64,000 nucleotides of DNA, taken from contig LR746270.1 in NCBI GenBank assembly GCA_902729315.2, positions 6,193,221 through 6,257,220 on the forward strand. Reading direction: 5' to 3'. Below, piece after piece: positions 41,839 through 52,133 of this stretch. The stretch comes from Spirodela intermedia (Eukaryota; Streptophyta; Magnoliopsida; Alismatales; Araceae). Below the pieces are notes generated by a model. The model saw only the letters and a program-made list of their open reading frames with translations. It had not been told where the DNA came from and searched no databases. The translations under genes were made by a program, and so were the position numbers. Every line of letters starts with the position of its first letter. Position 1 is the stretch's first letter.

Positions 41839-43356
41839 CTGAACATAAAAAGTCGCGCCATTAGAAGAAGTGATGCGAGACTAAAAGCATCCAGTCACCA
41901 TTCAAGTTATCATCATAGATAACAATTTAAGGTACAATGTAAAGTAAACTTTTGCAGTATTAATAGTACATTTTTTCCAAAAAAAATAATCCACAGAGGT
42001 ATCGTAAAGTATCCACTCAAGGAGAAACCATATATAGCCCTCATTGCAGGGATGCATTGATGAGTGAATGATTGAGTCATAGCAGTCTAGCCACAGTACA
42101 ATATGACAGGCCTCAATTATCGGTTATTCTTGATGCAGGAAAGAAGAGAAAATCCGTAAATAAAAGTTGTCTGATCGTTGTTTCTGAGTTCCATCCAATG
42201 ACAGTGTCGAAGGGGATTCAATCACTACTGACACGCCAATAAATTTTCAGTCACCAAAATATTAAACAACTTCTAAGCCACTAACCAGCAGGACTAAGGT
42301 GCTTCTTACGATTCAGTGACTTCTGAAGTTTCCAGAACCCAGCAGGCCAAACCTTCCTGGTTTTTTCTGAACTAGTAATTCCATGGGGTTTCATGAACTT
42401 CTAGAGTCGCCAAATTGTCCGAGTTTTACAGTAGTCAGCCTCACGAAATGGCTGCTGACTTCAAAAGTCAGCTCTCCATTCCCATCACCAGAAATACAGA
42501 CAATACCCACCATAGTGGGCTATGCAGCTCCCAATGGCAGAGACCAAGTGCTAGGCGCAAAAGAAAAAAACTCTGGTGTTAAATCACTAGAAATACTAAA
42601 CCAATTAAAATGTGAAAAAAAACTGCAATGTTGCAAACCCTAAGAGTTTCAGTTTCCCCATTGACGTTCTTTATGCTTGTTGCATCATTGTTCCCGTGGG
42701 TAGGCAGAGCCCTAACTTCAAAAATTCTTTGCATGGTACAACGAAACAGCTACAATCAGGGGCAGCAGCATTTATGTTGGCAGAGGGAACCACCATGCAA
42801 CACCCAGGCTACGGTGAATCGCATCCACCGCCCGGGTTCACCTTCGTCTTCAGCCTTCCTCAGTTCTTCCTCAGTCTCCTAGTACCCGTTACTCTTCCTC
42901 CTCTCTGGCTTACAAGGCAGCTCCTCAATTGATTTCCTATAATGAGATATCTCTGCCAAGCGAATAATCCACCTTCCATGATAATTGGTCGACGGTCATG
43001 TTTTGGGGGGGAAAGTTACTCGAAATATCGGTCGTTTATTTCTTCCCATCTTCACACCACTCAGACCACACCCAATGACAGAGTTCTCGCAATGCTTCTC
43101 GGCCAATGCACTGGAGAACTAAAGAAAGCGAGAAGAAATATTTTCACTCTCTCCCCCAAAGGATATAACGCTCGAAGAACGATGGGAATTATCTGCCGAA
43201 GGTACTTCAATTTTGAGATGGCATCATCATGTAATTCACCGTAGTATGACAACAAATACGTCAGCTCTACCCACAAGTGTTCATTGTCATCAGACGAGCT
43301 GCCGTCTACGAGAACTTCGATGGAATCTAAATTCACGCTCGCAAACTCAAATTTAC
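41839..43356 (-). other. Predicted 5' UTR intron of the capping enzyme
   Basis: On the minus strand a strong donor (TCGAG|GTAAAT) lies at 43357/43356 and a strong acceptor (TATGTTCAG|GTGCAAAT) at 41839/41838, 24 bases before the start codon. Splicing them gives a GC-rich non-coding first exon joined to the ATG exon. The open frame at 43061-43414 lies mostly within this intron and is therefore probably not coding. Inferred; no transcript evidence. Confidence 0.6.
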
Positions 43357-43635
43357 CTCGAAAACGGGGTCTCGGGAAGCAACGAACTGGCCTCGAGGTC
43401 GCCGGGGCGAACACCGGAGGAGGTCCTCAGCTTCCAGGGCGCGAAAGGGGACGGAACAACGGGGAGGTCGCCGGAGCCCTGGCAGCCGCCGGATCACCGG
43501 GGCAACTGCCGGAGGGAAAGGTGACGGCCACCTACGTGGAGATCCCAACGTGAGCAGGAGGCTTCGGGGCCAAAGGAGGGCTCGCGAGGCGACGGGGAAA
43601 AACCTGGAGACCTCCGAAACGCAACGTCCCCAAAA

Positions 43636-43802
43636 CTAGGGTTTGGTCGGTTCCAAAGTTCTGGCGAAGGGGAGTTGGGCGGGCAGAGCACGGCGGGGGA
43701 TTGGCTGCGAAAGTTGGTGGGCCACCACCCAGCGGCCCAAATTGTATCTAGAAATCGGCCTAATAATGGATTATATGGGCCCCTAAGGCCCATTATAAAC
43801 CC
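43636..43802 (-). promoter_or_regulatory. Site II/telo-box cluster between capping enzyme and PME copy 2
   Basis: A telo-box (AAACCCTAG on the minus strand, 43636-43644) is followed by several TGGGCC/GGCCCA motifs at 43717-43724, 43733-43740, 43776-43782 and 43786-43792. This is the signature of growth-associated housekeeping promoters, so it most likely drives the capping enzyme leftward. PME copy 2 starts rightward from its own TATA at about 44010. Confidence 0.65.
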
Positions 43803-43970
43803 AATTATCTAACACACGAAACCTCTCTCCCTCGGACCCAAAAATAGAAAACCCCGGAAATAGAACACGGCCATTCCTCTCCCATGCGGTTTCAGCCCAT
43901 TATGGCACATCTACATGCACGCGCCTCCTCTCTCTCTGTCTCTCTCTGTCTCTCGCTTGCTCTCTCTCAG

Positions 43971-44020
43971 GAGGACGCCATTGACGTACGCCCTGAGAGC
44001 TCCGTGGTGTTTAAAAGGGA
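43971..44020 (+). promoter_or_regulatory. Core promoter of PME copy 2
   Basis: GAGGACGCCATTGACGTACG at 43971-43990 and the TATA-like TTTAAAAGGGAC at about 44010-44021 repeat the arrangement upstream of PME copy 1. A (GA)n run at 44039-44055 lies in the leader. Confidence 0.65.
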
Positions 44021-44135
44021 CGAGGGGGAGGGGGGTTAGAGAGAGAGAGAGAGAGAACCTTCAGGTCATCTCCTTCCTCCGACAAGTTCACGTCTGATAA
44101 CCCGCCCGTGAGTGAGGGAAGAGGGCCCTCCGAAG

Positions 44136-45974
44136 ATGAGCTCCTCATGCAGGAAGAAGTTCGCCGCCATCGGGGTGGCGGCGGTGGTGGTCGTCGCTGT
44201 CGTCGCCGTCGTCGCCGTCACCGTCACCCACCGTGGAGGGACGTCATCTTCCTCCCTTGACTCTGAAATGGAGGTCTCGCAGACGGTGAAGGCTATCCAG
44301 TCTATCTGCCAGCCCACCGACTACAAGGAGGCCTGCGTCAACACCCTCACCGCCGCCGCCGGGGCAAACGTCACCGACCCCGCTGACCTCGTGAAGCTCA
44401 CCTTCACGGTGGCGATCGAGCACGTCAAACAGGTGTTCAACCAGTCGGCGCTGCTGAAGGAGGCAGCGGCGGACCCGAGGACGAAGCACGCGCTGGAGAA
44501 CTGCGAGGAGCTGCTGGAGTACGCCGTCGACGACCTGAAGAACTCCGCCGCCCAGCTGGGGGCCGTTGACCTTTCGAAGATGAACAAGGTGGTGGAGGAT
44601 CTCAAGGTCTGGCTGAGCGCTGCCATCACCTACCAGGAGACCTGCCTGGACGGGTTCGAGAACGCCACCGGCGACGCGGGGGCCGCCATGCGCAAGGCCA
44701 TGAACGCCTCCATGGCGCTGACCCAGAACACCCTCGCCATCGTCAACGACGTCTCCTCCGTCTTCACCTCCTTCCAAATCCCCTCCTTCACCCGCCGCCT
44801 CCTCTCCTCCGACGACCAAGAACCAGAAGACGACCAGCAGCCGCGGTGGGTGGACGCGGGGCGGCGGCGGCTGCTGGCGCTGGAGGCGGCGGAGTTGTCC
44901 GCCGACATCGTGGTGGCCAAGGACGGCAGCGGCAACTTCACCACCATCAACGAGGCCCTCGCCGCCGTGCCCAAGAAGAAAAACACCACCACCGTCATGT
45001 ACATCAAGGAGGGCTCCTACGAAGAAAACGTCCAGGTCAACCGCAGCCTCACCAACCTCATGATGATCGGCGACGGTCCCACGAAGACCAAGATCACCGG
45101 CGCCCTCAACTTCGTCGACGGCACCCCCACCTTCAAGACCGCCACCTTCGGTAATCTAATCCTCCTCCCTCCTCCCACAAGCAAGTTCCCAACGTGAACT
45201 CTGTACTTCCATGGCGCAGCGGTGATCGGCGACGGATTCATCGCCAAGAACATGGGGTTCGAGAACACGGCGGGGGCGGCGAAGCACCAGGCGGTGGCGC
45301 TGAGGGTGCAGTCGGACATGTCCATCTTCTACAACTGCCAGATGGACGGGTACCAGGACACGCTGTACGCGCACACGAAGCGGCAGTTCTACAGGGACTG
45401 CACCATCTCCGGCACCATCGACTTCGTGTTCGGCAACTCGGCGGTGGTGTTCCAGAACTGCCTGCTGCTGGTGAGGAGGCCGCTGGAGAACCAGCAGAAC
45501 ATCGTGACGGCGCAGGGGAGGAAGGACCGCCGGGAGCCGACGGGGATCGTGCTGCAGAACTGCACCATCGCCGCCGACGAGGAGTATTTTCCGGTGAGGA
45601 GGAGGCTGAGGTCGTATCTGGGGAGGCCGTGGAAGGAGTACTCGAGGACACTGGTGATGCAGTCGCAGATCGACGACCTGATAGATCCGCAGGGGTGGCT
45701 GCCGTGGATGGGGGACTTCGCGCTGAGCACCTGCTTCTACTCGGAGTTTGAGAACAGGGGGCCCGGGGCGGTGACGACGCAGAGGGCGACGTGGAGAGGA
45801 GTGAAGAAGACGAGCCACGAGCGCGCGGTCAAGTTCACAGCGGAGATATTCATCCAGGGGAACCGCTGGATCAAACCCTCCGGGGTGCCCTACTTCCCCG
45901 GCCTGCTCCCCGCCCCCGCCGGCCTGGAGCCGGCTCCTCCGGCCCATTCGCCGACTTCATCTCCCTCTCTCTGA
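44136..45974 (+). CDS. Type-I pectin methylesterase precursor with PMEI pro-region (copy 2)
   Basis: Paralogue of the gene at 21994-23849, same strand and architecture. Exons 44136-45150 and 45220-45974, 589 residues. MSSSCRKK is the start; an in-frame ATG eight codons upstream (MREEGPPK) is possible. Signal anchor with a long Ala/Val helix (about 10-32), PMEI pro-domain (SICQPTDYKEAC, YQETCLDGF), processing motifs TRRLLSSDD and GRRRLLALE, and a PME domain with QAVALR, GYQDTLYAH, GTIDFVFGN and YLGRPWKEYSR; all catalytic residues are present. The N-terminal 15 residues lack the RGYGHL segment of copy 1. The C-terminus is longer than in copy 1: after FPGLLPAP comes a Pro/Ser-rich tail ending PTSSPSL, with the stop only about 10 bp before a (CT)n tract. 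The intron is at the identical codon, but intron sequences differ. Confidence 0.97.
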
Positions 45975-45979
45975 TCTGA

Positions 45980-45983
<4 letters not shown>

Positions 45984-46022
<39 letters not shown>
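45984..46022. repeat. (CT)n microsatellite 3' of PME copy 2
   Basis: About 19 CT units directly after the stop codon region of PME copy 2. Confidence 0.95.
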
Positions 46023-46025
<3 letters not shown>

Positions 46026-46449
46026 GAACGAGCACCGTGTGCCACATTTCATTTGATCACCCATGAATTCACCTCAATCATTAAGAGATTGATATTGTGG
46101 GCGTTTCTGCCGGATGGCCCAATAAGAAAAAGTCAAACTTTATTAAAAAAACAGAAAAAAAAACGATTGCACATTGGTGGAGGAGACAGAAGGGGCATGT
46201 AAACAGGGAACATTAGAAGAATATATATGATTTCCTAGATTAGTGAAATGATCCCTTCATGCTGGTGGTCTTTCATAAATAAAGATGAGGGGAAGTCTGT
46301 CTGTCAAGTCTTGCATCACCTCGAAAGGAAGACGAGAAGAGAAAAATGGGGCAAAAACGACGAGAACAAGTAAAGATCCTTCTTCAACAACTAAACACCG
46401 ATTCAACTCAACTAGAAGCAACCTGGAGATGCTCGCGACCTGGAGCGGC

Positions 46450-48770
46450 TCAAACTCTGAAGCCCCTGCTGTTCCTTCGCCCTCTGGCCTTCTCGAACTT
46501 CCTCCCCTTGGCACGCACGTAAGGCTTGGTGTGGCTGTGCGGGACACCGGGGGCCTTCCCAAAGTGCTTCACGGCCTCCCTGGCGTTCTTAGGCCCCCTG
46601 AGCAGAACCTGTGGGAAGAAGAAATGACACAGATTAAGAGTGAAAAAAGACTACTGTCAGGTGAAATGAGAGAGAATTTAAGCTATCAGGAAACAAACAG
46701 CAAGATGACGTTCGGGGTTTTCACGTCATGAGGGTTATAATACACACAGGAAGTCCATTACTATTCATTGCTCCCACCATGTGGGATAGCTATTATTGCC
46801 GTTCTTATTTTTATTGAACAGCTGAATATGCATGCCACTGTTAGCTCGAGCTGATGCCCACAAATGCTGCACATCACACCATCAACAAGAAGTATAATCA
46901 ACTGAAGTCACGTCATGTAGGAGAATGTTGTGTGTTGGAATGGAATACATGACAATTCAATCACCCGATTGCCTCTGCGGCATCAGTAGAAGTGAAACAT
47001 CATGGATTTCCAGTTGGGTCTCAACCGAACAGATGCGCAAAATTATTTTTTAAAAACTGAACTCGGAATATCTACCGAACATAAGCTCAGATATTGTATT
47101 TGAATCCATTCCTAGGTCTTCCACGAAGGAGGCCCTCATAATGAGCTGGGATTACAATTATATCATCAGAGCAGTAGAGGAGTGCGCCTAAAGAATCAGC
47201 GCCTTCAGCCCCCAAAAAAAAAAAAAATCAAAACATTGGAGTTATGGTACACTGTATGGACAGGTTCAGTTTCTCCGGAATTTTCGAAATATGCTTCCAA
47301 ATACTTGAGGAATCGATGAAAAAAGACAAACAGCTATAGAAAGATACTCTGACCCACTAAGCATAAACGGAAAAAAGTCCATGTTTGCTTGCAGCTTTAG
47401 AAGGCTAGTGCACATGGATATTGAACAACAAAGCCCTGAAAAAGAAAAATATTGGACAGAACTCTCGGAAAAACCGCTCGAACACTCAGAATATCAACAT
47501 GAGCAGCAGATATCAATCGTTGATCGACGGAAAGATATATTTTTCTCTCTCGAAACCATCCTATAAGGAGATCAACAAAAAAAATTCATCAGTAGTATTA
47601 CTGCGAATCAGAGGAATAGGAATTCAGTACGAGTTCTGAAGCAAAACTTTTGACACATGCTCATTTCTCTGTCATGTCTGATCGATCTCATTGAATAAAA
47701 AAGTTTAAAAGATCAGGATCTAAGCTTCCGCCTTCTCAATTACAGTTCCCGGATGACTATGACAAGAGAAGTCGAATGACACAAACCACTAAATGATCTA
47801 TAAAATATGAAGGCAATCGCATTTTCCGAACGAACTTCGAATTACAAATGTTATACCACCATTTTCAGTACAGAACAAAAAAGGGTAGTTAATCACGCGA
47901 TTCAAAGTTTTGATGTAAAATTCTAAAATCCAAGGCCATCTAAAGAGAAATATATCAAATATAGTCTAATATTTTACGAGTGAGCCAATTTAGGGAGAGG
48001 ATATGAGTTTCCTACCGTGCCCTGTCCCAGTGGTGCACGAAGAGCAAGCTGGTCAAACGTTAAGCACTCCCCTCCGGCTTTGAGGATCCTAGCTCTTGCT
48101 CGCTCTGTGAATCTCAGAGCAGTCACCTTCAGCGCAGGGACATCGTGCACCCTCAGATCATCAGTAACCGTTCCCACAATCACTGCAATCTTGTCCTCCT
48201 GGTACATGGAAAACGAAAATAACTATTTAACAGAGAGATAACGACTACGAAGGAATAGAAACTAATCAAGACAAAGTAAAATAGAAGATAAGAAAGGTAA
48301 CGGTTAACCAGACCTTCCCCTTCATGAATTTGAGGAGCTTGGACAGAGAGATGGGCGGCTTGTTGATCTTACTCATGAACAGCCTCTTCAGAATGACTGC
48401 ATTGAACTTGCTACCGGTCCTCCTCACCAGAAACCTATACAGCTGCACCCACAAGAGAAGATTTCAGCTCGAACGAGAAGACGGACTAAAACAAAGAACA
48501 CGAGATATCACCGTGCGAGATAAAACTTGGATTTATGTTCAGATCTCGTCCAAACTGACCTTAACAAGGAGCTTGAGGTAAATATCATTCGACTTGGGCG
48601 CAGTGCGCTTGGTCTTCTTGCTCTTCCCACCGGCGACGAGATCAATACCCTGCAAAGACAAAAATGCAGAGGCGTGACCGGTTGCAGCCGATCACAAATA
48701 CGAATCGAGGAACCTTCCGCTTCCCCGTGGCGGCTTGCAGAAGAACACAGAAGGAGGATGACGATACCAT
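46450..48770 (-). CDS. RPL18: 60S ribosomal protein eL18
   Basis: Large-subunit ribosomal protein. Exons: 48770-48768, 48649-48560, 48442-48314, 48198-48016, 46608-46450; 187 residues, exactly the family length. The first coding exon consists only of the ATG: GACCATG is followed at once by a GTATCG donor, and exon 2 opens with GGTATTGATCTCGTC ([18 protein letters not shown]). Further segments: [89 protein letters not shown] and the end RGFRV. Intron 4 is 1.4 kb, the others about 100 bp. The gene is convergent with PME copy 2, whose stop is 475 bp away. Confidence 0.98.
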
Positions 48771-48860
48771 GGTCGCCCCTGTCGCCTCCGCCGGCTACCT
48801 CGACCGCTCTAGGGTTTTCACTCCGCTCCCAGGGAACCTAGCTAAGATAACGTGCGGATG

Positions 48861-49065
48861 ATTATATAGGTGCCTCGAGGACTTCGGATCGCAATCCGGA
48901 TGATGGCAATCGGGTTCATTTTTACTACCGGTTTCGGATCTAACCGTCCTTCGTAAACGATAATCTTTTTGTAATTTGCAGCATTAATTAAAATATAAAA
49001 AATGAGGAGAACTCAACGGCCCGGGCCCAAGCTTATTCGAGCCCGAATGTCCTACAGAAGGCCCA
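48861..49065 (-). promoter_or_regulatory. Promoter of eL18 (TATA, site II)
   Basis: On the minus strand a TATATAAT box lies at about 48868-48861, roughly 95 bp before the ATG, and TGGGCCT at 49065-49059 with GGGCCC at about 49023-49028. These are site II-type elements typical of plant ribosomal protein genes, parallel to those before eL19. Confidence 0.65.
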
Positions 49066-49689
49066 CTAAACCCCTAGAAAGGAAAATGGGTGCTGTCAAA
49101 TCAGAAACTCCTTTTCTACATAAACTTGAAAGATTTAAAGTTTAAATTTATCTTATTTTTTATTTTTTTGGAAATTCATTAGATTTAGCTGCAGTAGTAA
49201 AAAAGATGTCTTGATTTTATTTACTTTTTGCTGACAATGTTTTCTCAAAGGATAATATATTAGCATATTTTGCAAAATCTTGAGAGTGATATTGATTGAA
49301 GTCTCATTAATTCCTTGTAATCCAAGCATAGGTTTGAATCATAGGCTAAAATTTCTTAACTACATCTTTGTCAAAATAATTAACATCTATTTGATAAATA
49401 TGAAAATTATATCATCAATAGAACTAGTTATTAACAATGTTCCTTGAATCAAGAAACTTTTTTATCTACTTATCTAATTTTTCAATTTTAATTGAATTGC
49501 ACAACTTGATATTATGGATATTATTTACTAATCAAATGTAATAAACTATTGATCAAACAAAAAATTTCCCACTTTGCATCTCTCTCTATCATTTTCTTGT
49601 AGGTGTATATAGATCATCTCCCTTATGATGCCCACCTCCATTTTCAAATCCATTTGATTATGCAACTATCATTCCTCTCTCATCTCCTC
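49066..49689. other. AT-rich intergenic DNA
   Basis: No gene recognised between the eL18 promoter and the gypsy relic. It may include more decayed retrotransposon sequence, but I cannot align it. Confidence 0.4.
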
Positions 49690-50830
49690 CTCTTGCACAA
49701 TCATCTATAATAGAGAAAGTATTGAAAGACTTTCATGATATCTCAATTTGAAAACACATTGGTTTTCTCAAAACTTACAGAAGCACCACACACCAATTTT
49801 ATTGAGTCTGGATGGAGTAACAAATCAAGAAATATGTGGATGAGTACTCAACATGTCAACAAAATAAATCTTCTTCCTTATCATCAATTACTGCATCCTC
49901 TCTATATACTAGAGAATATTTTGGATTATATTCTCATAAATTTTATTAAAAGTTTTATTTGATCTAGTTGTTATGATGTTATATTAGTGTGGTTGTGGAT
50001 TATCTAAGTAACACTTTTTCCCCTTTAAACACTCATTTATAATTATGGTTGACAAATTCACAAGAAAAATAATGTGCATGCAAAGAATTATAAAATATAT
50101 TATCTCTTATTGTGACTCCATTCTCATGAGTTTATTCTAGTCATAATTATTCAAGCTTCAAGGCACCTCATCCTCAAATGCATGAGTAAATAGATGTAAT
50201 CAACCTTTGTTTGGAAAATTATTTTTGATGTTTTTCCTCCAACAATCCAAAAATATAGTACAATTGGTTACATTGAGTGAATATTTGCTACAACATGCCT
50301 TACCACAACATCACTGAGACAATTTTTGTAAGATGTCATGAGGGAGAGATCTATTGCCATTATTGTGCTATGGATCACTATTGACTTCAATAATTGTATA
50401 AGGACAAAACACTAGACCTACTCAAACATTATCTCAATCGAGCTCAGAGTCAAATAAAGACAAAGGCAGATCAATCAACCTTTGTGGCATCCTTACAATT
50501 GCGGCCCAATATTGCCTTGACCTTCCCTCAACATCTTTACTTCATCCCATTGTTTATATATTTTAATTATGTAAAGCCTTGAGACTAAAAGACCACAATC
50601 AACCTTTGCTTGAAGGCCTCAATAACAAACTTCATTTGAAGGTCCACCCCAAAGAACAATTAGATCTAGTTTGATCACCCACTTTGACATTCAAGATCGA
50701 TGCTTGGAATTCTACCTTGAGGATAAGGTGCTCAATAGTCAAGAGAATATTGATACAACTTTGCCAATTATTTACTTCAAACAAAGGAGAAGACTTTGTA
50801 GTCAAAAGAAACAATATGCTTAAAAGGGTG
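49690..50830 (+). mobile_element. Decayed Ty3/gypsy retrotransposon: integrase to polyprotein end
   Basis: Conceptual translation across frameshifts and stops shows the gypsy integrase in order. The zinc-binding region VLKDFHD then KHIGFLKTYRSTTHQFY and KKYVDE then CQQNK lies at about 49710-49880. The pre-core INFIKSFI and YDVILV then DYLS lie at about 49930-50000. DSILMSLF and LFKLQGT lie at about 50115-50160, and HPQMHE then IDVINLCLENYF plus CYNMPYH at about 50165-50305, matching the HPQTDGQTE-type core. The C-terminal helix LDLLKHYLNRAQSQIKTKAD is at about 50405-50475 and the terminal LEDKV is at about 50720. At least two frame changes and many stops make it inactive. Long terminal repeats and the RT/RNase H part were not found. 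It is a fossil, not a functional element. Confidence 0.85.
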
Positions 50831-51796
50831 GTAAGATGCTAATTACAAGATCTCTGTAAGAGAGTATTAGGGCTCAATTTAGGGAGAGAAGGGGAGACCT
50901 TTGGACAAGTATGAATTTAACGAAAAGTAAGAACTTAGTGGATTATTTCTTCTATTAATCACTCTATATTTTTGATCTCCTATATGCATTTGATTTGGAG
51001 TCGAATCATTATTAGACAATGCTCAAAATGAAGTTGTAGAATCTTCTTTCATGTCCATTCTCTAGTTTGATAAATGATCATATACGATGCAAACAAGGAC
51101 AATTAATAAAATTTTCTTACAATATTTCCACTGTGCATGATCTTGATATTTTTTATTTTGTCAATAAATAGTATACTCCTACAGAGTATCATTTATTCAT
51201 TTTATGAATTTATCATTTTACTCTTCCTTGATAAGTGAGAGGTGGGGTCTTTAATAGGTAGGCTTGATATGGAAGCCCATAACTTGTGTTTCTTGTCCAC
51301 TTGAGTGGCAACCCAGCCATCTTATACAACTTTGTCCCATCTATAAAATCTCTTCTATCTTTTGTTCAGGTTTATAAGGGAAACTGGGCATCATAAGAAA
51401 ATATTTGGAAATTTATAACAAATTTATATTGCTAAATTAGCTGTCATTCATAAGTCAAATACAAAAGAGTTCTCATTGGAAACTGATGGAGAAGTGATTC
51501 ACTTGAATTTGTTTTGTAAAAGACAACAAAAAGGTTGTAGATAGAGGTTGTATGCCCACCTTCTAATAGATATGATGGTAGCCTGGTACCCTTGTTTTAA
51601 GGCCATGGCGTGCACTCATGGTCAATGAGAAGCAGCCCATTGATGACCTAAAACCTGAAAGTCGATCACTTCATCCACGTGGAAAGCATCATCAATGCTT
51701 GTTCATGGGTGAGGTGCACACCAACTAGGATGACCCACACAGGGCTTAGGCAAAGAGGCAGAGGGTGGGGGAGGGAGATAGATAGATACAGAGAGG

Positions 51797-51855
<59 letters not shown>

Positions 51856-52133
51856 TTGGAGGGAGGAGCCCAGAGGTGGCAATGAAGAAGTCTTGTCGTC
51901 TGGAATCATCAACCTACTCAACAGAAGTATTATTTCTCAGACACGGGAACCAGGATTACATCAGAGAGGAGGAACACGGGGAAGGAGGAGACAAACTAAT
52001 TAAGGCTAAGGTTGCAACACGCCCAAAAAGCATGGGAGCAGCGAGATTTACAGTGCCACAGGTGTCTCCCTGGATGAGGCTTGCAGTAGAGAGGCACAGA
52101 TATATCAAGCCAGAGAACTTCTCCCGGCCCTTG
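50831..52133. other. Intergenic region with (GA)n tract
   Basis: The 3' flank of the gypsy relic, where a terminal repeat would be expected but none can be matched. It also holds a (GA)n tract at 51797-51852 and the presumed 3' UTR of the dynein light chain. Short open frames here are repeat-derived or chance. Confidence 0.5.
51797..51852. repeat. (GA)n microsatellite
   Basis: About 56 bp of GA with a single GC interruption. Confidence 0.95.

Noticed and set aside
43061-43414. 117-codon minus-strand open frame upstream of the capping enzyme
   Set aside because: Strong donor at 43357/43356 and acceptor at 41839 place most of it inside a 5' UTR intron; no recognisable domain.
45156-45947. 263-codon minus-strand open frame across PME copy 2
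   Set aside because: Exact antisense of PME exon 2 with Arg/His/Pro-rich composition; the same shadow appears opposite PME copy 1.
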